Assembly (NCBI GenBank): GCA_041984235.1
Contig: JBHIYN010000003.1
Span: 1 to 64,000 of the forward strand
Length of the DNA stretch: 64,000 bases
Origin: JBHIYN01 sp041984235
Lineage (GTDB): Bacteria > Pseudomonadota > Gammaproteobacteria > Ga0077536
Direction: 5' to 3'
The first letter of the stretch is position 1; each line of letters starts with the position of its first letter. The position numbers and the translations under genes are program-made. Shown here in pieces: positions 52,670 to 63,167 of the stretch. Below the pieces are notes generated by a model. That model did not search any database and was not told the origin of the DNA. It saw nothing but the letters and a program-made list of their open reading frames with translations.

Positions 52670-53446
52670 CTAGCCGTGATCGCCAGCCAGCGCGGCGGCC
52701 AGGCCGCTGAGTTCGAAATAGTCGCGTCCGACGCCGAACACGCGCGCCACCGCGTCGCGGGTGAGAACGGCGCGTGCCGGACCGGCCGCGACCACGCGGC
52801 CGGCCGTCATCAGCACCACCCGGTCACAGTAGCGCGCGGCGATGGCGAGGTCGTGCAGCACCGTCAGTACGGCGCCGCCGGCCGCGCAGTGCGCGCGCAG
52901 CAGGTCGAGCGTTTCGAACTGGAAGTGAGGGTCGAGGTTGGCGATCGGCTCGTCGGCGAGCAGCACGCGATGCTCGCCGGCGAGCAGCCGTGCCAGGTGC
53001 ACGCGCGCCAGCTCGCCACCGGAGAGGGTGTCACTGCGCCGCGCAAGCAGCATCTCCAGCCCGGTGCGGGTGACCGCCCGGGCCACGGCGGCGCGGTCGT
53101 CGTCGGACAGGTGCGCCAGGCCGCGCGCGTACGGCAGGCGGCCGAGCGCGACGACGCTGGCGACCGGCATCGGCCAGTGCAGCTCGGGTACCTGCGCGTG
53201 GTAGCCGATGTCGCGTGCGCGTGCGCGGGCCGCGAGGCTGGCGAGCGGGCGGCCCCGGCAGCGGACCTCGCCCGCCGCGGGTGTCTCCAGCCCGGCGAGC
53301 ACGCGCAGCAAGGTGGTCTTGCCGGCGCCGTTGGGGCCGATCACGCCGACCATGCGGCCCGCCTCCAGCGCCAGCGATACGTCCTCCAGTACCGCGCGCG
53401 TGCCGCGCACGTGACGCAGCCGGGAGGCCTCCAGCAGGGCGCTCAT
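52670..53446 (-). CDS. ABC importer ATPase, FecCD/BtuD family
   Basis: A 258-aa ATPase with Walker A GPNGAGKTT (37-45), signature LSGGELARVHLARLL and Walker B VLLADEPIANLD, followed by the H-loop in VLHDLAIAARYCDRVVLM. The partner permease overlaps it by 4 bp. The family imports cobalamin, heme or ferric siderophores. The gene set BtuF-, BtuC- and BtuD-like fits vitamin B12 or iron uptake; no cobalamin riboswitch was seen to decide. Confidence 0.9.
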   Translation of the reverse strand: MSALLEASRLRHVRGTRAVLEDVSLALEAGRMVGVIGPNGAGKTTLLRVLAGLETPAAGEVRCRGRPLASLAARARARDIGYHAQVPELHWPMPVASVVALGRLPYARGLAHLSDDDRAAVARAVTRTGLEMLLARRSDTLSGGELARVHLARLLAGEHRVLLADEPIANLDPHFQFETLDLLRAHCAAGGAVLTVLHDLAIAARYCDRVVLMTAGRVVAAGPARAVLTRDAVARVFGVGRDYFELSGLAAALAGDHG

Positions 53447-54471
53447 GCGGCGCGCTCGCGCAGCACCAGGTGAATGAAGAACGGGGCGCCGACCAGGGCC
53501 GTGACCACGCCGAGCTTGAGCTCGCCATGCGGCAGCACGATACGCGTGCCGATGTCCGCGGCCAGGGTCAGGGCGGCGCCGCCCACCGCGCTCAGTCCGA
53601 GCAGGGCACCGGGCCGATAGCCGGCCAGCGGGCGCAGCACGTGTGGCACGACCAGGCCGACGAAGCCAATCACGCCACTGACCGCGACCGCGGCACCGAC
53701 CGCGAGCGCGGTGCCGGCGATGACCAGGTGGCGCACGCGGGCGAGGTCGATGCCCAGGCTGGCGGCGGTATCCTCGCCGAGGGCGAGTGCGTCCAGGCCG
53801 TTGCCGCTGGCGAGCAGGCAGATGCCGCCGGCGAGGACGAACGGCGTCACCAGCAGGACGTGCTCGAAGCTGCGATTGGCCAGCGAGCCCATCAGCCAGA
53901 AGAAGATCTCGTAGGCGGCGAAGGGATTCGGCGACAGGTTGAGTACCAGCGTGGTGAGCGCCCCGGCGAGTGCACTGATGGCGACGCCGGCGAGGATCAG
54001 CGTGACCGTGTTACCGCGCCCGGCGAGTCCGTAGAGCAAGACCACCGCCGCCAGTGCGCCCAGCATGCCGCTCGCCGGCAGGACCCAGAAGGCCAGCGCC
54101 GCGATACCGCTGTAGAAGGCGACTACCGCGGCTAGCGCCGCGCAGCCGGAGACGCCGATGATGCCGGGCTCGGCGAGCGGGTTGCGCAGCAGGCCCTGCA
54201 GGGCGGCGCCGGCCAGGCCCAGGCTGGCGCCCACCAGCATTGCCAGCAGCGCCCGAGGCAGACGGATCTCGACCACCACCAGGCGCAGTGCGTCGTCGCC
54301 GCCGAGGAACAGCCGGGTGACCTCCGGCGGCGACAGCATGACCGGACCGACACACAAGGCGGCGACGAACAGCAGCGCGGTGAGGCCGCACAGCCCGGCA
54401 TAGGCGCTGCCTGCCGATGGCGCGGCACGACGCCGCGACGCGGCTTCCGCCTGAGTGGCCAGGCGGCTCAC
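53443..54471 (-). CDS. ABC importer permease, FecCD/BtuC family
   Basis: A 342-aa inner-membrane permease with about ten helices. Typical segments are VVVEIRLPRALLAMLVGASLGLAGAALQGLLRNPLAEPGIIGVSGCAAL and VSGVIGFVGLVVPHVLRPL, both quoted here only in part by position (near 65-115 and 260-280). The GTG start at 54471 overlaps the substrate-binding protein stop (GTGA). The ATPase follows with a 4-bp overlap. Confidence 0.9.
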   Translation of the reverse strand: MSRLATQAEAASRRRAAPSAGSAYAGLCGLTALLFVAALCVGPVMLSPPEVTRLFLGGDDALRLVVVEIRLPRALLAMLVGASLGLAGAALQGLLRNPLAEPGIIGVSGCAALAAVVAFYSGIAALAFWVLPASGMLGALAAVVLLYGLAGRGNTVTLILAGVAISALAGALTTLVLNLSPNPFAAYEIFFWLMGSLANRSFEHVLLVTPFVLAGGICLLASGNGLDALALGEDTAASLGIDLARVRHLVIAGTALAVGAAVAVSGVIGFVGLVVPHVLRPLAGYRPGALLGLSAVGGAALTLAADIGTRIVLPHGELKLGVVTALVGAPFFIHLVLRERAA

Positions 54472-55328
54472 GGGCCTGCCGCCCGCAGGATCTCGACCGC
54501 GTCGGCGCTGTGCAGGCCGGCGCAGGTCCACAGGCTCTCTGGAACCTGCACGCGGCGACTGCCGCGCAGGTGGTGCAGGGCGGGGTGGGCGAGCACGGCG
54601 TCGGCCAGCGCCGGTCCGCTGCCACCGCGCGTGCTGAGTACGATCAGGTCGGGGCGCGCGAGCAGGACCGACTCCAGCGCGACGAAGCCGCCGAAATCGA
54701 GCCCGAGCTCGGTGGCGACGTTGCGCAGTCCCGCGTGTCGCAGGATGTCGTGCATCAGCGTATCCCGGCCCGGTGCGTAGCCGTTGGGCTGGTAGACGAT
54801 GGCACGTCTGCCGTCGCCGCCCGTGTCGTCCTGCAGGCGGCGGTCGAGCTCGGCCAGGAGCGCGCGCGCGCGCGGCAGTGCGTCGAGTGCGCGCGCGAGG
54901 CGCAGCAGGTTTTCGCGGTAGGCGGCGAAGGTGGCCGGGTGCTCGAAGCGCAGCACCGGGATATCGAGGCGCGCGAGCAGGCGCTCGGCGAAGGGGCTGG
55001 TGGATTCACCGGACAGCACCAGGTCGGCGCGCGCCGTCACGATCTCCTCGACCGCGCCATGGTTGACCGGCAACCCGCGGGCGCGGGCGTGGTGCACGCT
55101 GAGATCCGGATCGCGGGCCAGGGCCGTGAGCGAGGCTATGCGCGCGTCGTCGACGAGCTCGAGCAGCATCGAGTCCGTGCACAGGTTGATCGAGGCCACC
55201 CGCGACGGCGCCGCCGCCGCCGTCCACGCGGCGACGACCAGCAGCAGCAGGCTCAGGCGGCGTTGCGCTGGCGTCGGCTGCGCACCGCGGCGGCGAGGTC
55301 GCGCAGTACCGGAGCGGTCATTTCCCAC
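54468..55328 (-). CDS. ABC importer periplasmic binding protein, BtuF-like
   Basis: A 286-aa helical-backbone binding protein: N-terminal Arg-rich region, hydrophobic LSLLLLVVAAW signal, then RVASINLCTDSMLLELVDD, where BtuF-like proteins bind the corrinoid or siderophore. The only standard start in frame is GTG 55328, which lies inside the 3' end of the DAHP synthase gene (76-bp overlap) and gives an N-region longer than usual. A CTG nearer the signal at about 55258 is possible. It is followed by permease and ATPase. Confidence 0.8.
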   Translation of the reverse strand: MGNDRSGTARPRRRGAQPTPAQRRLSLLLLVVAAWTAAAAPSRVASINLCTDSMLLELVDDARIASLTALARDPDLSVHHARARGLPVNHGAVEEIVTARADLVLSGESTSPFAERLLARLDIPVLRFEHPATFAAYRENLLRLARALDALPRARALLAELDRRLQDDTGGDGRRAIVYQPNGYAPGRDTLMHDILRHAGLRNVATELGLDFGGFVALESVLLARPDLIVLSTRGGSGPALADAVLAHPALHHLRGSRRVQVPESLWTCAGLHSADAVEILRAAGP

Positions 55329-56320
55329 GACATGCAGGCATCGGTGATGCTCTGACCGTAGACCAGCGGAGTCGAGTCGGTGTGATTCTGCTTGCCCTCC
55401 TTCAGGTGGCTCTCCAGCATCACGCCGCAGATGGCATGCGATCCGCCCGCGATCTGCTCACACAGGTCGCCTGCGACCTCGGGCTGGCGGCGCGGGTCCT
55501 TGCGCGAATTGCCGTGGCTGCAGTCGACCATCACGCGGTCGCGCAGGCCGGCCTTGCGCAGCGCCTCGCTGGCCGCGGCAATGGAGGCGGCATCGTGGTT
55601 AGGACCGCTGTTGGAGCCGCGCAGGATGAGGTGGCAGGCGTCGTTGCCGGAAGTAGTGACAATGGCCGCAATGCTCTGCTTGGTCACCGACAGAAAGTGG
55701 TGCGGGTGGCGCGCCGCGCCGATCGCGTCGATCGCAATCTGCACGCTGCCGTCGGTGCCGTTCTTGAAGCCGATCGGCATCGAGGACCCCGAAGCGAGCT
55801 CGCGGTGAATCTGCGACTCGGTGGTACGCGCACCAATGGCGCCCCAGGAGATGAGGTCGGCGATGAACTGCGGCGTGATGACATCGAGAAACTCGGAGCC
55901 GGCCGGGATGCCGCGGTGTGCGAGATCGAGCAGCAGGCCGCGCGCCGCGCGCAGACCGTTGTTGATGTCGAAGGTGCCGTCGAGGTGCGGGTCGTTGATC
56001 AGCCCCTTCCAGCCGATGGTGGTGCGCGGCTTCTCGAAATAGACCCGCATGACGATATGCAGATCGCTGGCCAGCTCGTGCATCAGTGCCTGCAGGTGGT
56101 CCGCGTACTCCAGCGCCGCCTTGGTATCGTGGATCGAGCACGGGCCGACCACGACCAGCAGCCGATCGTCTTCCCCGCGCACGATCGCCTCGGACGCCTG
56201 GCGACCGTCGGAGACGGTGGTCGAGGCCTGCTCGGTAACCGGCAGCTCCTCCATCAGGATGGCCGGTGGGATCAGGGGACGGTAACCGGCGATGCGTTCG
56301 TCGTCGGTGGTGTGGAACAT
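55253..56320 (-). CDS. aroG: 3-deoxy-7-phosphoheptulonate (DAHP) synthase, class I
   Basis: A 355-aa enzyme condensing phosphoenolpyruvate and erythrose 4-phosphate at the head of the aromatic amino acid pathway. Metal ligand Cys61 is in VVVGPCSIHD, and the core reads YFEKPRTTIGWKGLINDP. Further motifs are GARTTESQIHRELASG and VDCSHGNSRKD. GGAGG precedes the ATG at 56320. The exact paralogue (AroF, AroG or AroH type) is not decided. Its 3' end overlaps the binding-protein gene, which suggests one transcript with the importer, an unusual partnership. Confidence 0.92.
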   Translation of the reverse strand: MFHTTDDERIAGYRPLIPPAILMEELPVTEQASTTVSDGRQASEAIVRGEDDRLLVVVGPCSIHDTKAALEYADHLQALMHELASDLHIVMRVYFEKPRTTIGWKGLINDPHLDGTFDINNGLRAARGLLLDLAHRGIPAGSEFLDVITPQFIADLISWGAIGARTTESQIHRELASGSSMPIGFKNGTDGSVQIAIDAIGAARHPHHFLSVTKQSIAAIVTTSGNDACHLILRGSNSGPNHDAASIAAASEALRKAGLRDRVMVDCSHGNSRKDPRRQPEVAGDLCEQIAGGSHAICGVMLESHLKEGKQNHTDSTPLVYGQSITDACMSWEMTAPVLRDLAAAVRSRRQRNAA

Positions 56321-56403
56321 CTCAGTCGCCTCCGCGGGCGGGCATGCGAGGGGCGCGATGATAAAGGCAGCCTGCCGTGATCGCCAGCCGGCGGCGGCCG
56401 CTG

Positions 56404-58527
56404 TCAGCCGCCGAACGCGACGCTGCCGAGGCGGAAAGTGACGAACGCGCCGGCGTAGCCGAGGCCGGTCATGTACAGCCACGCGCCCAGCGGCCAGCGC
56501 CAGGTGCCGGTCTCGCGCCGCATCACCGCCATGGTGGAAATGCATTGCAGGCAGAAGGCATAGAACACCAGCAGGCCGAGCACCATGGGCAGGGTGTAGA
56601 CCGGCGTGCCGTCGTCGTGCCGCGCGTTGCGGATGCGCCGGGTCAGCGTCGCGCCGCTCTCGTCGGCATCGGTGTCGACCGCGTAAATGGTGCCGAGCGC
56701 AGCGATGACGACTTCGCGGGCGGGGAAAGAGGCCAGCACCGCAGCGGTGATGCGCCAGTCCCAGCCGAGCGGCTCGAACAGCGGCGCGACCCCGCGTGAC
56801 ATGCGGCCGAGGTAGCTGTCGCTGACCGAGACCGCGACGGCGGCACCCGGCGCCTCGCTCGCGGGCGGTCGCGGGAACGAGGCCAGCGCCCAGATGACCA
56901 GCGCCACGGCGAAGATGATGGTGCCGGCGCGGCGCAGGAAGATGAGTGCGCGCGAGAGCAGCTTGGACAGCACCGCCTTCAGGTTGGGCGCCCGGTAGGG
57001 CGGCATCTCGAGCAGGAAACGCGAGCGCGCGCGCGCCGCGTAGAGGCGGCTCACCGCCCACGCGGTGGCGGCACCGCCGACGATACCGAGCAGGTAGAGC
57101 CCGAGCAGGACCAGGCCCTGCAGGTTCAGCAAGCCGCCGAGGTAGTGCTCGTCGGGCACGAATCCGGCAATCAGCAGGGAGTAGATGGGCAGGCGCGCCG
57201 AGCAGGTCATGAACGGGGCGGCGAGTATGGTCGCCAGCCGGTCGTGCGGATTGGCGATGATGCGGGTGCCCATGATGCCGGGCACGGCGCAGGCGAAGCT
57301 CGACAGCATCGGAATGAACGACTGCCCGGACAGCCCGAGTCCGCGCATCACGCGGTCCATCAGGAACGCGGCGCGTGCCATGTACCCGGTGTCCTCGAGC
57401 ACGATGATGAAGGCAAACAGGATCAGGATCTGCGGCAGGAACACGACCACGCTGCCGACCCCGGCAATCACGCCGTCGGCGACGAAGCTCGCCAGCAGAC
57501 CGTCGCCGAGCGCGCTGGCCGCCGCGGCCCCGAGCACGCCGGTCAGGTAGTCGATGCCGTCGACCAGCGGGCCGGCCCAGGCGAACACGGCCTGGAACAC
57601 CACGGCCATGACGCCGACGAACAGCAGCGAGCCGAGCAGCGGATGGTTGACGATGCGATCGACGCTGTCACGCAGGCGCGCGCTGCCGGCCTCGCTGCGC
57701 TCCTCGACGCCATCGAGGCGTGCCTGGATCCAGCTGTAGCGATCGCGTGCCTCCAGCGTCGCCAGGTTGCGCCCGCCGCCAATCTCCTCGCGTAACATGG
57801 CCAGGCGTGCGCCCAGGGCCTCGCCGTGGACGGCCAGCAGGCGTTGCTCGGCATAGCCCCCGGCGTCGATCAGCGCGCGCCGCAGGTCGATGCTGCGCTC
57901 GTCGGGGCCGCTGCGGCCGAGCTCGGCGGCAAGCGTGGTGACCGCGGTATCGAGCGCCGGGTTGATGCTGATGGCGGGGAGTGGACGCTCCGCGAGCGTC
58001 CGCGCAAGGATGGTGCGCAGCTCATCCAGGCCGCGGCCGTCGGCGGCCACGATCGGTAGGACCGGTACGCCCAGCGCGCGCGCCAGGGCATCGACGTCGA
58101 TACGGATGCCGCACCCCGGCAGGCGGTCGATCATGTTCAGCGCCACGATCACCGGCACCCCGGCCTCCAGCACCTGCGAGAGCAGGAACAGGTTGCGGCG
58201 CAGGTTGCTGGCATCGACCACCACGATTACCGCGTCCGGCCGCGGCAGGCCGGCAACGTTACCGTGCAGCACGTCGACCGCGATCATCTCGTCCGGCGAG
58301 CTCGCGGCCAGCGAATAGGTGCCGGGCACATCGACCAGGCGCACCCGCTCGCCGCCGGACAGCGTAAGGCGGCCCGAGACCTGCTCGACGGTCACGCCGG
58401 GATAGTTGCTGACTTTCTGACGCAGCCCGGTAAGGCCGTTGAACAGCGTGCTCTTGCCGGTGTTGGGATTGCCGATGGTGACGACGACGGCCTCGCCGTC
58501 GACCTGCGGGTCGATGGCGGCGCTCAC
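56404..58527 (-). CDS. feoB: ferrous iron transporter B
   Basis: A 707-aa GTPase-permease for Fe2+. The G domain has GNPNTGKST (19-27), the switch region NYPGVTVEQ, DVPGTYSL and NMID; the membrane part includes ILILFAFIIVLEDTGYMARAAFL and the Cys-containing core SSFACAVPGIMGTR. The length is a little under E. coli FeoB. The GTG start overlaps the feoA stop by 4 bp. The C-terminal YAFCLQCISTMAVMRRETGTW replaces a separate FeoC, which was not found. Confidence 0.95.
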   Translation of the reverse strand: MSAAIDPQVDGEAVVVTIGNPNTGKSTLFNGLTGLRQKVSNYPGVTVEQVSGRLTLSGGERVRLVDVPGTYSLAASSPDEMIAVDVLHGNVAGLPRPDAVIVVVDASNLRRNLFLLSQVLEAGVPVIVALNMIDRLPGCGIRIDVDALARALGVPVLPIVAADGRGLDELRTILARTLAERPLPAISINPALDTAVTTLAAELGRSGPDERSIDLRRALIDAGGYAEQRLLAVHGEALGARLAMLREEIGGGRNLATLEARDRYSWIQARLDGVEERSEAGSARLRDSVDRIVNHPLLGSLLFVGVMAVVFQAVFAWAGPLVDGIDYLTGVLGAAAASALGDGLLASFVADGVIAGVGSVVVFLPQILILFAFIIVLEDTGYMARAAFLMDRVMRGLGLSGQSFIPMLSSFACAVPGIMGTRIIANPHDRLATILAAPFMTCSARLPIYSLLIAGFVPDEHYLGGLLNLQGLVLLGLYLLGIVGGAATAWAVSRLYAARARSRFLLEMPPYRAPNLKAVLSKLLSRALIFLRRAGTIIFAVALVIWALASFPRPPASEAPGAAVAVSVSDSYLGRMSRGVAPLFEPLGWDWRITAAVLASFPAREVVIAALGTIYAVDTDADESGATLTRRIRNARHDDGTPVYTLPMVLGLLVFYAFCLQCISTMAVMRRETGTWRWPLGAWLYMTGLGYAGAFVTFRLGSVAFGG

Positions 58528-58763
58528 GTCGACCGCACGTTCTCGACCAGCACGTGCAGCGCCTCCTCGCGGCGCAGGGACAGCGCGTAGCCCATGACCC
58601 GGATCTCGATCGGATCGCCGGTCGGCGCGTAGCGCAGCACCTCGATCTCGCTACCTTCGACGAGGCCCATCTGCATCAGGTGCGCGGTATCGCCTTCGTC
58701 ACCGGCGAAGCCGCACACGGTAGCGGTCTGGCCCGGCGCCAGCGCGCTGAGCGCGGTGCTCAT
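58524..58763 (-). CDS. feoA: FeoA-like ferrous iron transport protein (second copy)
   Basis: A 79-aa SH3-like protein: LAPGQTATVCGFAGDEGDTAHLMQMGLVEGSEIEVLRYAPTGDPIEIRV within it is typical FeoA. It is thought to modulate FeoB at the cytoplasmic face. The ATG at 58763 overlaps the stop of the first feoA by 4 bp, and its own stop overlaps feoB. Two FeoA proteins in series are common in proteobacteria. Confidence 0.92.
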   Translation of the reverse strand: MSTALSALAPGQTATVCGFAGDEGDTAHLMQMGLVEGSEIEVLRYAPTGDPIEIRVMGYALSLRREEALHVLVENVRST

Positions 58764-59020
58764 GAGCGACGGAAGAGGTCGCGCAGGCTGCGTCGGGGCC
58801 GGCTGAGGACGTCGACGTGAATGGCATCGGCCTCGAGGCGGTTGAGTGCCCAGCGGTCGTTGTCGATGCCGATGAGGAACGGGTCGCCGGCGCGCAGGAT
58901 GCCGACCGTGATGCCCGGCACGATACCGCGCGCCGCCAGGCGGGCGGCGGCAGAGGCGTCGCTGCCGTCGATGTGGGTGACGATGGCGCTGTCGCCGTGC
59001 TTGAGCTTGGTCAGTGTCAC
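58760..59020 (-). CDS. feoA: FeoA-like ferrous iron transport protein (first copy)
   Basis: An 86-aa FeoA-fold protein starting VTLTKLKHGDSAIVTHIDGSDASAAARLAARGIVPG. GTG 59020 is chosen because FeoA proteins begin with a MTLxxL strand and because the only alternative ATG (59089) lies between the -35 and -10 of the predicted promoter, so it would not be in the transcript. The C-terminal part (AIHVDVLSRPRRSLRDLFRRS) adds a basic tail. First gene of the feoA-feoA-feoB operon. Confidence 0.85.
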   Translation of the reverse strand: MTLTKLKHGDSAIVTHIDGSDASAAARLAARGIVPGITVGILRAGDPFLIGIDNDRWALNRLEADAIHVDVLSRPRRSLRDLFRRS

Positions 59021-59074
59021 TCGCGTGGGGCCGTGCTTGCTGTTTGCGGTAAGGTCGTAAGCCGTCGTAATAGT

Positions 59075-59104
59075 CTGAATAGTAATCATTCTTAATTGCG
59101 TCAA
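59075..59104 (-). promoter_or_regulatory. feo promoter with overlapping Fur-box-like site
   Basis: On the minus strand, TTGACG (59104-59099) and TATTCA (59081-59076) are separated by exactly 17 bp, a good sigma-70 layout. The 19-bp stretch AAGAATGATTACTATTCAG (59093-59075) matches the Fur consensus at 11 of 19 positions by hand alignment and covers the spacer and -10. Iron-bound Fur there would block transcription of feoAAB, the expected control. Confidence 0.65.
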
Positions 59105-59145
59105 CAATAGCCTGCGCCACCCGCAGACGCCGACCTTGATCCCGG

Positions 59146-60888
59146 TCAAGCGCTGTCGCGGCGCGCGCCCAGGCGGTAGTAGGGGGCGACCTCGGGGGCC
59201 CGGTTCTCCTCGTGCAGGCGCTTGATTTCCCGCCAGAACTGCGCCGTCATCAGGTCCGCGTGCCGCGCCAGAAAGGCGTCCTTGAGGCGCGCGTCGATGG
59301 GCAGGAAGCGCATGAACTCTTCCGGGAAGATGTCGTGAGCGTTGACGTGGAACCAGCTCTCCGCGCGCAGCTCGTCCTCCGGAAACTCGGCCTCGGGCAG
59401 ATCCCGGAACTGGCAGTCGGTGACCAGGCAGAGCTCGTCGTAGTCGTAGAAGATCACGCGCCCGTGGCGTGAGACGCCGAAGTTCTTGAGCAGCAGGTCG
59501 CCGGGGAAGATGTTGGTCATGGCGAGATCCTTGATCGCCTGCCCGTAATCGAGGATCGCGAGGCGCGCGTGCTCCAGCTCATAGTCCTGCAGGAACAGGT
59601 TGAGCGGGGTCACGCGGCGTTCTGAGTAGAGGTGGTCGATGACCACCTGGCCATCCTCGATGCGCACCGTCTGTGCGGTGCTGTCGAGCAGCTCCTCGAG
59701 CAGCTCGGGCGCGAACTTGTCGACCGGGAACTCGATGTTGCGAAATTCCTGGGTGTCGATGAGGCGTCCGGCACGGTCGTGGTTGAAGACGAACTTGTAC
59801 TTGTTCTTGACTTCGTCGTGGCTGACGTTCTTGGGGTGTCCGAAGTTGTCGCGGATGACCTTGAACACCAGGTCGTAGGAGGGCAGGGTGAACACCAGCA
59901 TGACCAGCCCCGGATCACCGGCGGCATGCACGAAGTGATCCTCGCAATCAGCGAGATGACGGTAGAAGGACCGCGCGCGCTCGGTTTTGCCCTGTCGCGC
60001 GCGCCCCATGATGGTGTAGAGCTCGTCGAGCGGCTTGCGCGGGATCATCGACTTGATGAAATAGACCGCGCCCTCGACCGGCTCGACGTCGACCATGAAG
60101 TAGGATCGCGTGAACCCGAACAGCACGCTGACGTCGTCCGCGGTGCTGAGCACGGCCTCCGCCCGCACGCCGCGCTCGTTGTTCTCGAACGCGAGGACGA
60201 ACGGGCAGTTCCTGTGACGCCAGAACAGCTTGCCGACCACGAACGCGCGGCTGGACTGGAAAAAGACGTCGTGCATGACCTCGATGCGGCGCACGATCTC
60301 GTCCGGCTCGCCGCCGGGGCCGACGATTTCCTCGATCTCGCGGCAAATGAAGTCGAGATCGGCGTCGATGTCGGTGTACGCGGTGTCGAAGGCGAAATCG
60401 TCGAGCAGTCGGCGTACCGTGCCGCGCAGGTCGTGCCAGTTGATGTAGTTGTGCTGGCGCGCCGGGTAGCGCAGCGGCGGATCGGTGGAGACGATGTCGG
60501 TGGTGTCGGAGACCTGTGACGGATCGATGTCCAGGCTGCGCAGCACGTCGCGGTAGACCGAGCTGAAGAAGGTCTTGGAGAACTCGCCGTCCGGGATGTC
60601 GTCGACGCGGTTCCAGTACACCTCGCGGATCGCACGCCAGGTCTCGTGGTCGCCGAGGCGCTCGCCGAGTACCGGCCTGAGCGCGCTCAGCGTGCGCGAG
60701 ACCGACTTGTCGTAGAGCTCGATGCGCTCGCTGAGATCCTTGCGCGCACCGACCCAGTCGCGGTGCTCGAAACGCGAGCGGGCACGGCGCGTCATGCGCC
60801 GGTAGTTGTTGTTGTAGTTGACGAAGCCCTCGTGGATGCCGGCGGCGGCAAGGCGCACGGGATCACGCACAGCCTGGCTGTCGTTCAT
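59146..60888 (-). CDS. aceK: isocitrate dehydrogenase kinase/phosphatase
   Basis: A 580-aa bifunctional enzyme that phosphorylates and dephosphorylates isocitrate dehydrogenase to split carbon between the TCA cycle and glyoxylate shunt. The N-terminal regulatory half opens IHEGFVNYNNNYRRMTRRARSRF. The kinase-like half has LAMTNIFPGDLLLKNFGVSRHG near 455-475 and YDYDELCLVTDCQFRDLPE after it. The length matches the family. It lies 43 bp downstream of icd, its substrate, instead of in an aceBAK operon. Confidence 0.95.
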   Translation of the reverse strand: MNDSQAVRDPVRLAAAGIHEGFVNYNNNYRRMTRRARSRFEHRDWVGARKDLSERIELYDKSVSRTLSALRPVLGERLGDHETWRAIREVYWNRVDDIPDGEFSKTFFSSVYRDVLRSLDIDPSQVSDTTDIVSTDPPLRYPARQHNYINWHDLRGTVRRLLDDFAFDTAYTDIDADLDFICREIEEIVGPGGEPDEIVRRIEVMHDVFFQSSRAFVVGKLFWRHRNCPFVLAFENNERGVRAEAVLSTADDVSVLFGFTRSYFMVDVEPVEGAVYFIKSMIPRKPLDELYTIMGRARQGKTERARSFYRHLADCEDHFVHAAGDPGLVMLVFTLPSYDLVFKVIRDNFGHPKNVSHDEVKNKYKFVFNHDRAGRLIDTQEFRNIEFPVDKFAPELLEELLDSTAQTVRIEDGQVVIDHLYSERRVTPLNLFLQDYELEHARLAILDYGQAIKDLAMTNIFPGDLLLKNFGVSRHGRVIFYDYDELCLVTDCQFRDLPEAEFPEDELRAESWFHVNAHDIFPEEFMRFLPIDARLKDAFLARHADLMTAQFWREIKRLHEENRAPEVAPYYRLGARRDSA

Positions 60889-60931
60889 GGCCGCGAGCGC
60901 CTGCCGCCGGTGCCGCGCGTCGTGGCGGCGG

Positions 60932-62227
<1,296 letters not shown>

Positions 62228-62351
62228 TAAACTCCCTCCGTCTTTCGTAATCGCTTGAGAAGCGGGAAAAATTGTCGCGACGATACTATTGGAATACCGC
62301 TGCGCGCTGCAACAACGCCGCCTGCCGCGGGTGCCGCGCGGGACCTCGCTG

Positions 62352-63167
62352 ATGCGTGCGTTGCGTTATTTCTTCTATCCCTGCGCGGTCGCGCTGGCAG
62401 CCGTCGTGGTGGTCGAGGCGGACGAAGCGGATCGCCTGTTTCGTCTCGCTGCCGGCATGCAATCGGTATCCGGCGCCACGCGGCTGGCGTGGGCTTCGCT
62501 GCTCGAGCGCCTCAGCTTTTCCTGGTACACGGGCGCCACCGACCTGGCCGAGGCCTACGCGCACATCGTCGCCGATGCCACGCGCGCGGCCAACCGCGCG
62601 ACGCTCGCCGCGTTGCTGATGGCGCTGGGCGCACTGGTGCATTACCTGGCGCTCGCCTGTGGCCGCGCGCGCAATGCCCTGCGGCTCGCGTGGCATCTCA
62701 ACCTCGGCGGGCTGCTCGCCTTCGCGATCGGGATCCGGGCCCCGATGCTGACCGTGGTCGCGCACGCCCAGGTGCCGGTGCTGGGCGAGGTCATACTGCG
62801 CCACGAGACCAAGAGCATCCTGTCCACCGTGGGCGGCCTGGCCGGCTCGGGTGACTGGCTGCTGGCGGGCGTCATCGCGGCATTCAGCATCGTGCTGCCG
62901 GTGCTGAAAGTCATCCTGGTCGGCGTCGTCGTGGCGGTGCCGAGGGCGGACGTGCAGCAGCGCGGTAGCGCACTGCTGCACACGTTCGGAAAGTGGTCGA
63001 TGGCGGACGTGTTCGTGGTCGCGGTGCTGGTCGCCTACCTGGCGATGAACACCGACGTGCAGTCCACCGCCCGCGTGGGGCTCGGACTGTACTTCTTCAC
63101 CACGTATTGCCTGATGTCGATGTGCGCCGCGGCGCTGGCCGCGCGCGGGGTACGGGCGCATGGCTGA
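62352..63167 (+). CDS. PqiA-like inner-membrane protein
   Basis: A 271-aa membrane protein with about four to six helices. The segment TFGKWSMADVFVVAVLVAYLAM is typical of the paraquat-inducible protein A fold. Next comes a helical hairpin ending LYFFTTYCLMSMCAAALAARG. PqiA proteins work with MCE-type lipid carriers, but no pqiB is in the window. The ATG at 62352 sits close to a possible GGACC site; a longer frame to 62289 is less likely. Its stop overlaps the next start by 8 bp. Confidence 0.75.
   Translation: MRALRYFFYPCAVALAAVVVVEADEADRLFRLAAGMQSVSGATRLAWASLLERLSFSWYTGATDLAEAYAHIVADATRAANRATLAALLMALGALVHYLALACGRARNALRLAWHLNLGGLLAFAIGIRAPMLTVVAHAQVPVLGEVILRHETKSILSTVGGLAGSGDWLLAGVIAAFSIVLPVLKVILVGVVVAVPRADVQQRGSALLHTFGKWSMADVFVVAVLVAYLAMNTDVQSTARVGLGLYFFTTYCLMSMCAAALAARGVRAHG

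Noticed and set aside
55329..56403. A cobalamin riboswitch ahead of the BtuFCD-type genes
   Set aside because: The upstream DNA is aroG coding sequence, and the 83-bp gap before aroG is too short and lacks a B12-box-like motif.
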